From: Vibrio hepatarius
GTDB lineage: Bacteria; Pseudomonadota; Gammaproteobacteria; Enterobacterales; Vibrionaceae
NCBI RefSeq assembly: GCF_001274785.1
Contig: NZ_LHPI01000019.1
Coordinates: 1-64,000, forward strand
Length of the DNA: 64,000 bases
Direction of reading: 5' to 3'
Shown: in pieces, positions 44,658 to 53,097 of the stretch
How the letters are laid out: each line of letters begins with the position of its first letter
Numbering within the stretch: the first letter of the stretch is position 1
Position numbers and translations under genes: made by a program
The notes under the pieces: generated by a model
Database searches by the model: none
What the model was told of the DNA's origin: nothing
Seen by the model: only the letters and a program-made list of their open reading frames with translations

Positions 44658-45071
44658 TTAGATTAGGAAATCGTCTAGAGATTTACCCGCATCTAATTGC
44701 TCTTGGATTGCTGAAGGCGTACGACCTTGACCAGTCCAAGTTTTCTCGTCGCCGTTTGCGTCTACATATTTGTATTTCGCAGGGCGAGGAGCACGTTTAG
44801 ATTTAGATTTTGTTTTCGCCTTACCGTCGCCAGCAAGAGCAGAAATAAGCGCATCAACATCGATGCCATCTTTAGCAATTTGATCAGCAATAGCAGCAAG
44901 CTTAGCTTCTTGCTCAGCACGAGCAGCGCGCTCTTCTTCTTCCGCTTCTTTGCGCTCAGCAACTACCGTGTTTAATTTATCTAGTGCTTCTTCTAATTGT
45001 TCCAGAGTTAGCTCACGGGCGAAAGCGCGTAGGCTACGAATATTTAATAGTGTTTTAGTTAGTTCCGACAT
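44658..45071 (-). CDS. hns: Nucleoid protein H-NS
   Basis: A 137-residue H-NS family silencer (VicH type in Vibrio). The N-terminal oligomerisation region (LTKTLLNIRSLRAFARELTLEQLEEALDKL) leads into a long Glu/Ala-rich coiled coil, then a Lys-rich linker (KAKTKSKSKRAPRPAKY) and the C-terminal DNA-binding loop with TWTGQGRTPSAI. All expected parts are present. It is monocistronic, with a GGAG ribosome binding site about 12-20 bases before the ATG and an AT-rich upstream region of the kind H-NS itself binds. Confidence 0.95.
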   Translation of the reverse strand: MSELTKTLLNIRSLRAFARELTLEQLEEALDKLNTVVAERKEAEEEERAARAEQEAKLAAIADQIAKDGIDVDALISALAGDGKAKTKSKSKRAPRPAKYKYVDANGDEKTWTGQGRTPSAIQEQLDAGKSLDDFLI

Positions 45072-45621
45072 ATTTTGATCTCACTAAATAAGGAGTAGCT
45101 AATAGATAAGATAATAATCCTGAATTTTATATATTACAATCCATTCTAAGTAAAATTAGGTAAATTCCGTTCTACATAATTCATTAATGTCTAAAAACTA
45201 GATATTTCTTCAATAAAATTAGTGGCAAAAAGATATTAATGACACAAAAAATATAAGGCAAGTCCATAAATTAAGTGTTGTTACTGAGTGCTGTGTTTCA
45301 TATCTTGGAATGATTCGTTCAATTTATCTTACGTTTGATTTATTCAATGTTAATCATATTGAACACTTACGACACTTATAAAATTTTCAGATGACGACAA
45401 ATAATCTTTTTCAGTTACTCTTCAATATTTGGGTATAGGATACTGGATGAGTATGCGAGAGAGGTGAAAACTTACTCGGCTAAAAAACGCTCCATTTTTT
45501 AACAATATTTTAGGATGAAATATTGAAATGCCTATAGGGATAAGTACAATGAACGTCACCTAATGCGAGACGTTGGTTAAATCATTGTTAATTTAGTGTT
45601 TGAATGGTTTAAAATTTCAAC
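45072..45621. other. Long AT-rich region upstream of hns
   Basis: About 550 bases without a credible gene on either strand. It probably holds the hns promoter at its left end and, at its right end, the promoter of the lysine riboswitch transcript; TAAAAT (45610-45615) is a candidate -10. I see no repeats or RNA genes in the middle. Confidence 0.5.
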
Positions 45622-45803
45622 AATCGCGGTAGAGGAGCGGAATAAATAAGTACTACTTGTTGGGGTGATGCCAATGAGCAAGTAAGAAAGGTTATTTCGC
45701 CGAAGTGAGTGTCTATATCAAAAGCGCTTGCTGGGGTTACGCTCGAATAGGGCTAACACTGCCATAGTCTATAATTTGTAAAACTATGGAGCGCTACTGT
45801 AGG
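45622..45803 (+). ncRNA. Lysine riboswitch (L-box)
   Basis: The closing helix pairs GGTAG (45628-45632) with CTAC near 45795. Conserved core words appear in the right order: AGAGGAGCGG, AAGTA, CGCCGAAGTGAG, GGCTAACACTGCC and TATGGAGCGCTACTG. Pairings around GCTGGGGTTACG and the ATAGTC/ACTAT arm fit helices P4 and P5. The order and spacing match the E. coli lysC riboswitch as I remember it. Downstream GGGTGAAG..CTTCCC (about 45807-45827) may be part of the expression platform. It would lower expression of the next gene when lysine is plentiful. Confidence 0.85.
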
Positions 45804-45919
45804 GTTGGGTGAAGTGTTCGCTTCCCTTTCGCTTAGTTCAACACAATTGTGTGGAATAGATTTTCCACCAATGAGTCTGCAGTAGATCTCTAACCATTTA
45901 TTACTGGTTTTTGAAGATC

Positions 45920-47521
45920 ATGAATTTAATTGATTTTGCATCATCTCCTTTGTCACTTTTGCCTCCCCTGGTGGCTTTAAGTCTGGCGATCATTACACGT
46001 CGTGTCCTTGTTTCTTTAGGTGTTGGTATTGTTCTCGGTGCCATCCTACTCAATGACTATTCTGTTGGTAATACTCTGAGCTACGTTAGCTCGACTGTTT
46101 CAAGCGTTTTCGTCGAAGATGGCGGTCTTAATACTTGGAACATGAGTATTGTCGGCTTCCTATTGCTACTCGGTATGATGACAGCGCTATTGACGTTGTC
46201 AGGTGGCACACGCGCATTTGCAGAGTGGGCGCAGTCACGTGTGAAGAGTAAGCGCGGCTCAAAACTTTTGGCGGCTTTTTTAGGCGTATTCATTTTTGTC
46301 GACGACTACTTTAACAGTCTGGCAGTTGGCGCAATCTCGCGTCCTGTGACTGACCGTTTCTACGTATCACGTGCAAAGCTTGCGTACATTCTTGACTCAA
46401 CCGCAGCACCTATGTGTGTGCTAATGCCAGCATCAAGCTGGGGTGCGTACATTATTACCATTATCGGTGGTATTTTGATGTCGCACGGTGTTGAAGAGTA
46501 CTCAGCGCTAGGTGCGTATGTTCGTCTTATCCCGATGAACTACTACGCGGTATTCGCTTTGTTAATGGTGTTTGCGGTTGCGTGGTTTGGTTTAGATATC
46601 GGTAAGATGCGTGAGCATGAAATTTCGGCTTCTCAAGGCCGTGGTTTTGATAACGACCAAGATACCGATACCCAAGAAGCACACGATCTTAACGAAGAGC
46701 TAGATATTCGCGAGAGCGAGAAAGGTAAAGTTGCCGACTTGGTATTGCCGATCGTGATGTTAGTAGTAGCGACAATTGCGTCTATGCTGTTTACAGGCGC
46801 TCAGGCACTGGCTGCGGATGGTAAACAGTTTGCTCTACTTGGTGCATTCGAGAATACCGATGTGGGCACATCGCTGATTTATGGTGGTCTAGTTGGTTTG
46901 GCTGTGGCGTTAGTGACAGTGTTAAAGCAAGGCCTGCCAATGCTAGAAATCGCCCGCACACTGTGGATTGGCGCGAAATCTATGTTTGGCGCGATTCTAA
47001 TCCTAGTCTTTGCTTGGTCAATCGGTTCAGTGATCGGTGACATGAAGACGGGTTCGTACCTATCGACGCTTGCGCAAGGCAATATTGCTCCGCACTGGTT
47101 ACCTGTAATTCTGTTCCTACTGTCTGGTTTGATGGCATTCTCAACGGGTACTTCTTGGGGTACGTTCGGTATCATGTTGCCAATCGCTGGTGACATGGCA
47201 GGCGCGACAGATATCGCTCTTATGCTGCCAATGTTGAGTGCGGTGTTAGCGGGTTCTGTGTTTGGTGACCACTGTTCACCGATCTCTGATACCACGATTT
47301 TGTCTTCAACAGGTGCACGTTGTAACCATATCGACCACGTGTCAACGCAGCTGCCATACGCGCTGTCTGTTGCGTTGGTATCTTGTATCGGCTTCATTGC
47401 GCTTGGCATGACCGCGTCTATCGCGTTTTCTTTCATCGCGGCGATGGTAGCGTTCATCTTGGTTTGTGTGGGTCTTTCTTGGTTGTCTAAGTCAAAGATT
47501 GCGTCTTGCCAGAGCGCTTAA
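45920..47521 (+). CDS. NhaC-family transporter, probable lysine transporter
   Basis: A 533-residue inner membrane protein of the NhaC Na+/H+ antiporter superfamily with about twelve membrane segments. Landmarks are FVDDYFNSLAVGAISRPVTDRF, LDSTAAPMCVLMPASSWGAY, FSTGTSWGTFGIMLPIA and FGDHCSPISDTTILSSTGARCNHIDH. A loop rich in acidic residues lies near 240-265. The lysine riboswitch in its leader implies amino acid transport rather than pH control; such riboswitch-linked NhaC-type genes have been proposed to be lysine transporters (LysW). The ATG at 45920 is preferred to the TTG at 45911. It has its own terminator. Confidence 0.85.
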   Translation: MNLIDFASSPLSLLPPLVALSLAIITRRVLVSLGVGIVLGAILLNDYSVGNTLSYVSSTVSSVFVEDGGLNTWNMSIVGFLLLLGMMTALLTLSGGTRAFAEWAQSRVKSKRGSKLLAAFLGVFIFVDDYFNSLAVGAISRPVTDRFYVSRAKLAYILDSTAAPMCVLMPASSWGAYIITIIGGILMSHGVEEYSALGAYVRLIPMNYYAVFALLMVFAVAWFGLDIGKMREHEISASQGRGFDNDQDTDTQEAHDLNEELDIRESEKGKVADLVLPIVMLVVATIASMLFTGAQALAADGKQFALLGAFENTDVGTSLIYGGLVGLAVALVTVLKQGLPMLEIARTLWIGAKSMFGAILILVFAWSIGSVIGDMKTGSYLSTLAQGNIAPHWLPVILFLLSGLMAFSTGTSWGTFGIMLPIAGDMAGATDIALMLPMLSAVLAGSVFGDHCSPISDTTILSSTGARCNHIDHVSTQLPYALSVALVSCIGFIALGMTASIAFSFIAAMVAFILVCVGLSWLSKSKIASCQSA

Positions 47522-47541
47522 TTCAAGCGATTGAATAAAAG

Positions 47542-47571
47542 AAAAGCTCCGTTAAATAGCGGAGCTTTTTT
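47542..47571 (+). terminator. Terminator after the NhaC-family gene
   Basis: The stem AAAAGCTCCG / CGGAGCTTTTTTT follows the stop by 20 bases. Confidence 0.9.
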
Positions 47572-47649
47572 ATACCTGTTGTACTAGGGAAGGAAACGTG
47601 AGGTCGTGGAACTCAATGCAATCACGTAAATCCACAAAGGTCGGCGGCT

Positions 47650-47736
47650 CTATATGTCGAGGTTGTACTTATTGATGCGTTGGTAAAGGGTCGTGCGCGA
47701 CATCGGCGAAGATGCATCAACTAAAAACACCAAATA
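47650..47736 (-). pseudogene. C-terminal remnant of a helix-turn-helix regulator
   Basis: On the minus strand the frame reads DASSPMSRTTLYQRINKYNL, then DI and a stop. This is the recognition helix and tail of a Fis-type helix-turn-helix, as found at the end of sigma-54 activators and similar regulators. An in-frame stop lies about nine codons upstream and no domain precedes it. The rest of the gene is missing, so this looks like the stump of a deleted regulator. Confidence 0.6.
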
Positions 47737-47847
47737 TCAGTCAGTTAACAATTAATTTACTAGAAAGTGAAAATAGGTGTTGAAAAAAAAACAATCCTTA
47801 GTTAGTGTGGTTATCAACAGTTAGAAACACCTAGAGCTTAAATAGTT

Positions 47848-47895
47848 ATGCGCAATTTTGTAATGAACATTCATCATCACCATCACCCAATCTAG
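47848..47895 (+). CDS. hisL: his operon leader peptide
   Basis: A 15-codon frame, MRNFVMNIHHHHHPI, has five consecutive His codons (CAT CAT CAC CAT CAC). It sits 160 bases upstream of hisG, before a set of competing hairpins. Ribosome stalling at the His codons when charged tRNA(His) is scarce would favour the antiterminator. This is the classical hisL arrangement. Confidence 0.93.
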   Translation: MRNFVMNIHHHHHPI

Positions 47896-47900
47896 TCTTT

Positions 47901-48002
47901 CGGGAGATGTGCGCATACCCGGGAGGCAGGAAGCTCCCGGAGGTGAAATCGCTAAATTCAGATTTAAAACCCTCGGGAGACCAACATCTCCCGAGGGTTT
48001 TT
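47901..48002 (+). promoter_or_regulatory. his operon attenuator
   Basis: CGGGAGATG (47901-47909) can pair with CATCTCCCG (47985-47993) as antiterminator. CCGGGAG / CTCCCGG (about 47919-47940) forms an internal hairpin. The terminator stem AACCCTCGGGAGA (47968-47980) / TCTCCCGAGGGTT (47987-47999) with a T-run is mutually exclusive with the antiterminator. Confidence 0.9.
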
Positions 48003-48059
48003 CAGTTTTAGCGTTTTAAAAATTTTATAAATATCAGAAATTTATGCAGGGATAATGCA

Positions 48060-48956
48060 ATGCAAACACAACGCCTAAGAATCGCAATTCAAAAGAAAGG
48101 TCGCCTGAGTAAAGAGTGTCAAGAGCTACTTAAAAAGTGCGGCGTGAAATTCAACATTATGGGTGAGCGTTTAGTTGTTCACTCACTAAATATGCCTATT
48201 GACCTACTACTAGTTCGCGATGACGACATCCCAGGTTTGATTATGGATGGTGTGGTTGATTTAGGTTTCATCGGTGAAAACGAACTTGAAGAAGTCCGCC
48301 TTGACCGTAAAGCATTAGGCGAACCATACGACTTTGTACAACTCCGTCGCTTAGACTTTGGTGGTTGTCGTTTATCTATCGCGATTGATAAAGACGAGCA
48401 ATACAACGGTCCGCAAGACCTCGCCGGTAAGCGTATTGCAACTACGTACCCTCAACTACTGAAAGCGTACATGGACGAGCAAGGTGTTCCATTCTCAACC
48501 TGTATGCTGACTGGCTCAGTTGAAGTTGCGCCACGTGCAGGTTTGGCGGACGCGATTGCTGACTTAGTTTCAACTGGCGCTACTTTGGAAGCAAACGGTC
48601 TAAAAGAAGCGGAAGTTATCTTCCAATCGAAAGCGACCTTGATTCAGCGTGCTGGTGAGTTTGCTGAAGATAAACAAGCTTTGATTGAAAAGCTGCTGAC
48701 TCGCATGCAAGGCGTGCAACAAGCAAAAGAATCAAAGTACATCATGTTACACGCGCCAGTTGAAAAACTAGAGCAAGTGAAAGACCTGTTACCTGGCGCG
48801 GAAGACCCAACCGTTCTGCCTCTTTCTGCTGACAAGCAAAAAGTTGCCGTGCACCTAGTGAGCACTGAAAACCTATTCTGGGAAACCATGGAAGGCTTGA
48901 AAGAGTTGGGTGCGAGTTCGATTTTGGTTCTACCGATTGAAAAGATGATGGAGTAA
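48060..48956 (+). CDS. hisG: ATP phosphoribosyltransferase
   Basis: A 298-residue long-form HisG catalysing the first, histidine-inhibited step from PRPP and ATP. LRIAIQKKGRLSKECQELLKKCG begins the catalytic domains, VDLGFIGENELEE follows, and DAIADLVSTGATLEANGL holds the PRPP loop. The C-terminal regulatory ACT-like domain (about residues 225-298) is present. It is the first gene of the his operon, behind the attenuator, and is separated from hisD by 6 bases. Confidence 0.97.
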   Translation: MQTQRLRIAIQKKGRLSKECQELLKKCGVKFNIMGERLVVHSLNMPIDLLLVRDDDIPGLIMDGVVDLGFIGENELEEVRLDRKALGEPYDFVQLRRLDFGGCRLSIAIDKDEQYNGPQDLAGKRIATTYPQLLKAYMDEQGVPFSTCMLTGSVEVAPRAGLADAIADLVSTGATLEANGLKEAEVIFQSKATLIQRAGEFAEDKQALIEKLLTRMQGVQQAKESKYIMLHAPVEKLEQVKDLLPGAEDPTVLPLSADKQKVAVHLVSTENLFWETMEGLKELGASSILVLPIEKMME

Positions 48957-48962
48957 CGGGCG

Positions 48963-50258
48963 ATGAGAACGGTAGTTTGGCAATCATTGAGTGAATCTCA
49001 GCAAGATTCAATTTTAGAGCGCCCAGCCATTGCAGAAGGCGCGAACATCACAGCGGCGGTTTCAGAGGTTATCGCAAAAGTTCGTAACGACGGTGATGCT
49101 GCGTTACTGGAATTGACAGAGAAATTTGACCGAGTTCGACCAGATTCTATTCGTGTTTCTAGCCAAGAAATTGATGCTGCTTCAGCGCGTTTATCGGCAG
49201 AAATGAAGCAAGCGCTAGAGCAGGCTTACAGCAATATCGCGAAGTTTCACAAAGCGCAAAAGCCACAGCCAATCAAAGTTGAAACTCAACCGGGAGTGGT
49301 GTGTGAGCAAGTGATTCGCGCAATCCAAAAAGTGGGTTTGTATATTCCCGGTGGTAGCGCGCCACTTCCTTCAACTGTATTGATGCTTGGTGTACCAGCG
49401 AAAATTGCGGGTTGTCGCAAAGTGGTGCTGTGTTCACCACCACCAATCGCGGACGAAATTCTTTACGTTGCTAAGTTGTGTGATATCGACGAAGTGTACA
49501 ACGTTGGCGGCGGTCAAGCGGTAGCTGCCATGGCGTATGGCACCGAAACCGTTAGCAAAGTGGACAAGATCTTTGGCCCAGGTAATGCCTATGTGACAGA
49601 AGCGAAGCGCCAGGTCAGCAATGATTTTCGTGGCGCGGCGATTGATATGCCAGCGGGTCCATCTGAAGTGTTAGTCATTGCCGATGAAACCGCAGACCCA
49701 GACTTTATTGCCGCTGACTTGCTGAGCCAAGCCGAGCACGGACCTGATTCTCAAGTGGTACTGGTTACGCCATCACCAGTGATCGCCGACCAAGTAACGG
49801 ATGCGGTCCAACGTCAACTTAAAGAACTATCACGTGCGGAAATTGCAGAGAAAGCACTGGCATCAAGCCTGATCATTATCTCTGAATCGATTACCCAAGC
49901 AATCTCGATTTCTAACTACTACGGTCCTGAACACTTAATCGTGCAGACGAAGAATCCTCGTGAGTTACTTCCTTTGCTTGATAACGCGGGTTCGATTTTC
50001 TTAGGTGATTGGTCGCCAGAATCGGCAGGGGATTACGCGTCTGGTACTAACCACGTGTTGCCGACTTACGGATACACCCGCACTTACTCAAGTTTGGGTT
50101 TGGCGGATTTCTCTAAACGCATGACCGTGCAGCAATTGTCTGAACAAGGCTTGCAAAACTTAGCGCCAACGGTAGTTACGATGGCGGAAGCAGAAGGCTT
50201 AGATGCACACAAACGTGCAGTGACGATTCGTGTAGAAAAATTGGCAGCAAAAGCGTAA
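48963..50258 (+). CDS. hisD: Histidinol dehydrogenase
   Basis: A 431-residue zinc enzyme for the last two oxidations of histidine synthesis. VGLYIPGGSAPLPSTVLMLGVPAKIAGC and the signature IDMPAGPSEVLVIADETADPDFIAADLLSQAEHGPDSQ (here described by its first residues IDMPAGPSEV and the later QAEHG) contain the zinc and catalytic ligands, and GTNHVLPT follows. The length is standard. It lies 6 bases after hisG and 11 bases before hisC, as in enterobacteria. Confidence 0.97.
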   Translation: MRTVVWQSLSESQQDSILERPAIAEGANITAAVSEVIAKVRNDGDAALLELTEKFDRVRPDSIRVSSQEIDAASARLSAEMKQALEQAYSNIAKFHKAQKPQPIKVETQPGVVCEQVIRAIQKVGLYIPGGSAPLPSTVLMLGVPAKIAGCRKVVLCSPPPIADEILYVAKLCDIDEVYNVGGGQAVAAMAYGTETVSKVDKIFGPGNAYVTEAKRQVSNDFRGAAIDMPAGPSEVLVIADETADPDFIAADLLSQAEHGPDSQVVLVTPSPVIADQVTDAVQRQLKELSRAEIAEKALASSLIIISESITQAISISNYYGPEHLIVQTKNPRELLPLLDNAGSIFLGDWSPESAGDYASGTNHVLPTYGYTRTYSSLGLADFSKRMTVQQLSEQGLQNLAPTVVTMAEAEGLDAHKRAVTIRVEKLAAKA

Positions 50259-50269
50259 GGGCGATTGAG

Positions 50270-51310
50270 ATGGAAAAGCTAGCAAGAAAACAAGTACAAA
50301 AACTTACGCCTTATCTGTCGGCACGCCGCATTGGCGGTACAGGCGACGTGTGGCTCAACGCCAACGAATCTCCGTTTAACAACGAGTATAAAACAGACTT
50401 TGCTCGCCTTAACCGTTACAGCGAATGTCAGCCTAAAGAGCTGATCGAAGCGTACGCGAGTTACGCTGGGGTGAAGCCTGAACAAACACTGACGTCTCGC
50501 GGCGCCGACGAAGGTATCGAACTATTAATCCGTGCATTTTGTGAGCCGGGTGAAGACGCGATTCTCTACTGTCCGCCAACTTATGGCATGTACGCAATCA
50601 GCGCTGAAACGATTGGCGTTGAGCGTAAGACAGTACCTTTAACCTCAGACTGGCAGCTTGACCTTAAAGGTATTGAACAGAACCTTGATAACGTCAAACT
50701 GGTGTTTGTTTGTAGCCCAAATAACCCAACCGGTAACCTCGTTAAGCGCGAAGATATTGTCTCTTTGCTTGAGATGACCAAAGACCGCGCGATCGTAGTA
50801 ATGGATGAAGCCTACATTGACTTTTGTCTGGAAGCGTCGACGGTTGATCTACTGGCGCAATATCCAAACCTAGCCATTCTTCGCACGCTGTCAAAAGCTT
50901 TTGCGCTGGCGGGATTACGTTGTGGCTTTACTCTGGCAAACGAAGAACTGATCAACGTCCTGCTTAAGGTGATCGCACCCTACCCAGTGCCTATTCCAGT
51001 CGCGGAGATTGCAACTCAGGCGTTGTCTGAAGCGGGTTTAGCTCGTGCTAAATTTCAAGTATTGGATTTGAATGCAAACCGCGCTTACCTGCAAGTGGGG
51101 TTATCGATGATCCCAGGATTGGAAGTGTTTGAAGGTTGGGGCAACTACCTGCTAGTTAAATTCCCTGATGGCGATGCACTGTTTAAAGCCGCTTGGGATA
51201 CCGGCATCATTTTGCGTAACTCGCCAATTGATGACTGTGTGCGTATTAGCGTCGGCAGCCGAGATGAGTGTGAAAAAACGCTTGGCTTTATTCGCAACTA
51301 CTACGCGTAG
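50270..51310 (+). CDS. hisC: Histidinol-phosphate aminotransferase
   Basis: A 346-residue fold-type I PLP aminotransferase. WLNANESPFNN near the N-terminus, SRGADEGIELLIRAF, CSPNNPTGNLV, VVMDEAYIDF and the Schiff-base Lys in RTLSKAFALAGLRCGF are the family marks. GAGATGG lies at the start. It is the third gene of the operon. Confidence 0.97.
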   Translation: MEKLARKQVQKLTPYLSARRIGGTGDVWLNANESPFNNEYKTDFARLNRYSECQPKELIEAYASYAGVKPEQTLTSRGADEGIELLIRAFCEPGEDAILYCPPTYGMYAISAETIGVERKTVPLTSDWQLDLKGIEQNLDNVKLVFVCSPNNPTGNLVKREDIVSLLEMTKDRAIVVMDEAYIDFCLEASTVDLLAQYPNLAILRTLSKAFALAGLRCGFTLANEELINVLLKVIAPYPVPIPVAEIATQALSEAGLARAKFQVLDLNANRAYLQVGLSMIPGLEVFEGWGNYLLVKFPDGDALFKAAWDTGIILRNSPIDDCVRISVGSRDECEKTLGFIRNYYA

Positions 51311-51384
51311 ATTGCCGTATTAAAAAGTTTATGAGCTTCGGCCACTGCGGGAGCTCAGCAAAAAATAGAAATAAGGAAGTTCAA

Positions 51385-52458
51385 GTGAGCACACAACAAA
51401 AAATCCTTTTTATTGACCGCGACGGTACTTTGATCGTCGAGCCACCGATTGATTTTCAAGTCGACCGCTTAGACAAGCTAAAGTTAGAACCGTTTGTTAT
51501 CCCAAGCCTGTTGTCGTTACAGGATGCGGGCTACCGATTGGTTATGGTAACTAACCAAGATGGCCTAGGTACAGACAGCTATCCACAAGCAGACTTCGAT
51601 GCGCCGCACGATATGATGATGGAGATTTTTGAATCTCAAGGCGTTAAGTTTGATGACGTCCTGATTTGTCCGCACTTTGAAGAAGATAACTGCTCATGCC
51701 GTAAGCCTAAGCTAGGCATGGTCAAAGACTACCTTCAAGGTGGCAAGGTCGACTTCAAGAACTCGGTTGTGATTGGTGACCGTGCAACTGACCTGCAACT
51801 GGCAGAAAACATGGCAATTCGCGGCATTCAATATCACCCAGAAACCATGGGTTGGAAACAGATCCTGAAAGACCTGACGGTGAAAGCGCGTATCGCTGAA
51901 GTTGTGCGTACGACCAAAGAAACCGACATCAAAGTGAAGGTTAACTTAGACGAGCAAGGCGGCAACCAAATCTCAACGGGTCTGGGCTTTTTCGACCACA
52001 TGCTGGATCAAATCGCGACACACGGTGGTTTCCAAATGATTTGTCAGGTGGAAGGCGATCTGCACATCGATGATCACCACACTGTTGAAGATACCGCGCT
52101 GGCGCTAGGTCAAGCGCTAAAAGAAGCGTTGGGCGATAAACGAGGCATTGGCCGCTTTGGTTTTAGCTTGCCAATGGACGAATGTCTGGCGCAATGTGCG
52201 TTGGATTTATCTGGTCGTCCATACCTTAAGTTTGATGCGAAATTTGGCCGTGATCAGGTTGGCGATCTTTCAACCGAAATGGTCGTGCACTTCTTCCGCT
52301 CATTGACCGATACGCTCGCTTGTACGCTGCACTTATCTTCGTCAGGCGACAACGACCACCACATCATCGAAAGTTTGTTTAAGTCGTTCGGTCGCACGCT
52401 TCGTCAGGCGATCAAGGTCGAAGGTAACGAGCTGCCAAGTAGCAAAGGCGTGCTGTAA
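51385..52458 (+). CDS. hisB: Bifunctional histidinol-phosphatase / imidazoleglycerol-phosphate dehydratase
   Basis: A 357-residue fusion, the usual gammaproteobacterial form. The N-terminal HAD phosphatase (about residues 1-165) has FIDRDGTLIVEP and the zinc-binding Cys/His cluster in CPHFEEDNCSCRKPK. The C-terminal dehydratase (about 166-357) has GLGFFDHMLDQIATHGGF, HIDDHHTVEDTALALG and HHIIESLFKSFGR. The GTG start at 51385 follows AAGGAAG; the longer frame from 51331 is unlike the family. Confidence 0.96.
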   Translation: MSTQQKILFIDRDGTLIVEPPIDFQVDRLDKLKLEPFVIPSLLSLQDAGYRLVMVTNQDGLGTDSYPQADFDAPHDMMMEIFESQGVKFDDVLICPHFEEDNCSCRKPKLGMVKDYLQGGKVDFKNSVVIGDRATDLQLAENMAIRGIQYHPETMGWKQILKDLTVKARIAEVVRTTKETDIKVKVNLDEQGGNQISTGLGFFDHMLDQIATHGGFQMICQVEGDLHIDDHHTVEDTALALGQALKEALGDKRGIGRFGFSLPMDECLAQCALDLSGRPYLKFDAKFGRDQVGDLSTEMVVHFFRSLTDTLACTLHLSSSGDNDHHIIESLFKSFGRTLRQAIKVEGNELPSSKGVL

Positions 52459-52470
52459 GGAAGGTAAACC

Positions 52471-53085
52471 ATGACAGAACAAAAAGTCGTTATTATCGAT
52501 ACTGGTTGTGCCAACGTTTCTTCGGTCAAGTTTGCTATTGAGCGTTTAGGGTACGACGTCACTATCTCTAAAGATCCAGCGGTAGTGCTCGGCGCAGATA
52601 AATTGTTTTTGCCAGGGGTGGGAACAGCCAGTGAAGCGATGAAGAACCTAGAAGAGCGCGACCTTATCGAACTGGTCAAAAAGGTCGAAAAACCTCTGTT
52701 GGGTATCTGCTTAGGCATGCAACTGCTCGGCAAATTATCACAAGAGAAAGGTCAAAAAGCCGATGAGATAGTGGAATGCCTTGGCTTATGCGACGGCGAA
52801 GTCCGTTTGCTGCAAACGGGTGACCTACCGTTACCGCACATGGGCTGGAACACCGTTAGTGCAAACCCGGGACATCCGTTGTTTAAAGACATCGAAGAAG
52901 GTGAATACTTTTACTTCGTACATAGCTTTGCGATGCCTGTTGGTGACTATACGATTGCACAATGTGATTACGGCAATCCGTTTAGTGCCGCGGTTCAAAC
53001 GGGCAACTACTACGGCGTACAGTTCCACCCAGAGCGTTCTTCAAAAGCGGGCTCGAAACTGATTCAAAACTTCTTGGAATTATAA
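52471..53085 (+). CDS. hisH: Imidazole glycerol phosphate synthase, glutaminase subunit
   Basis: A 204-residue class I glutamine amidotransferase that supplies ammonia to HisF. The nucleophile Cys lies in LLGICLGMQLL, the His and Glu of the triad in GVQFHPERSSKAG, and LPGVGTASEAM is the oxyanion-region segment. AAGGAAGG precedes the ATG. It is followed by hisA after 12 bases. Confidence 0.96.
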   Translation: MTEQKVVIIDTGCANVSSVKFAIERLGYDVTISKDPAVVLGADKLFLPGVGTASEAMKNLEERDLIELVKKVEKPLLGICLGMQLLGKLSQEKGQKADEIVECLGLCDGEVRLLQTGDLPLPHMGWNTVSANPGHPLFKDIEEGEYFYFVHSFAMPVGDYTIAQCDYGNPFSAAVQTGNYYGVQFHPERSSKAGSKLIQNFLEL

Positions 53086-53097
53086 GGATATAACTAC

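Noticed and set aside
46879..47457. 192-codon minus-strand frame inside the NhaC-family gene
   Set aside because: Long only because the membrane protein's codon use avoids stops on the other strand; the translation is Pro/Ile-rich with no family features.
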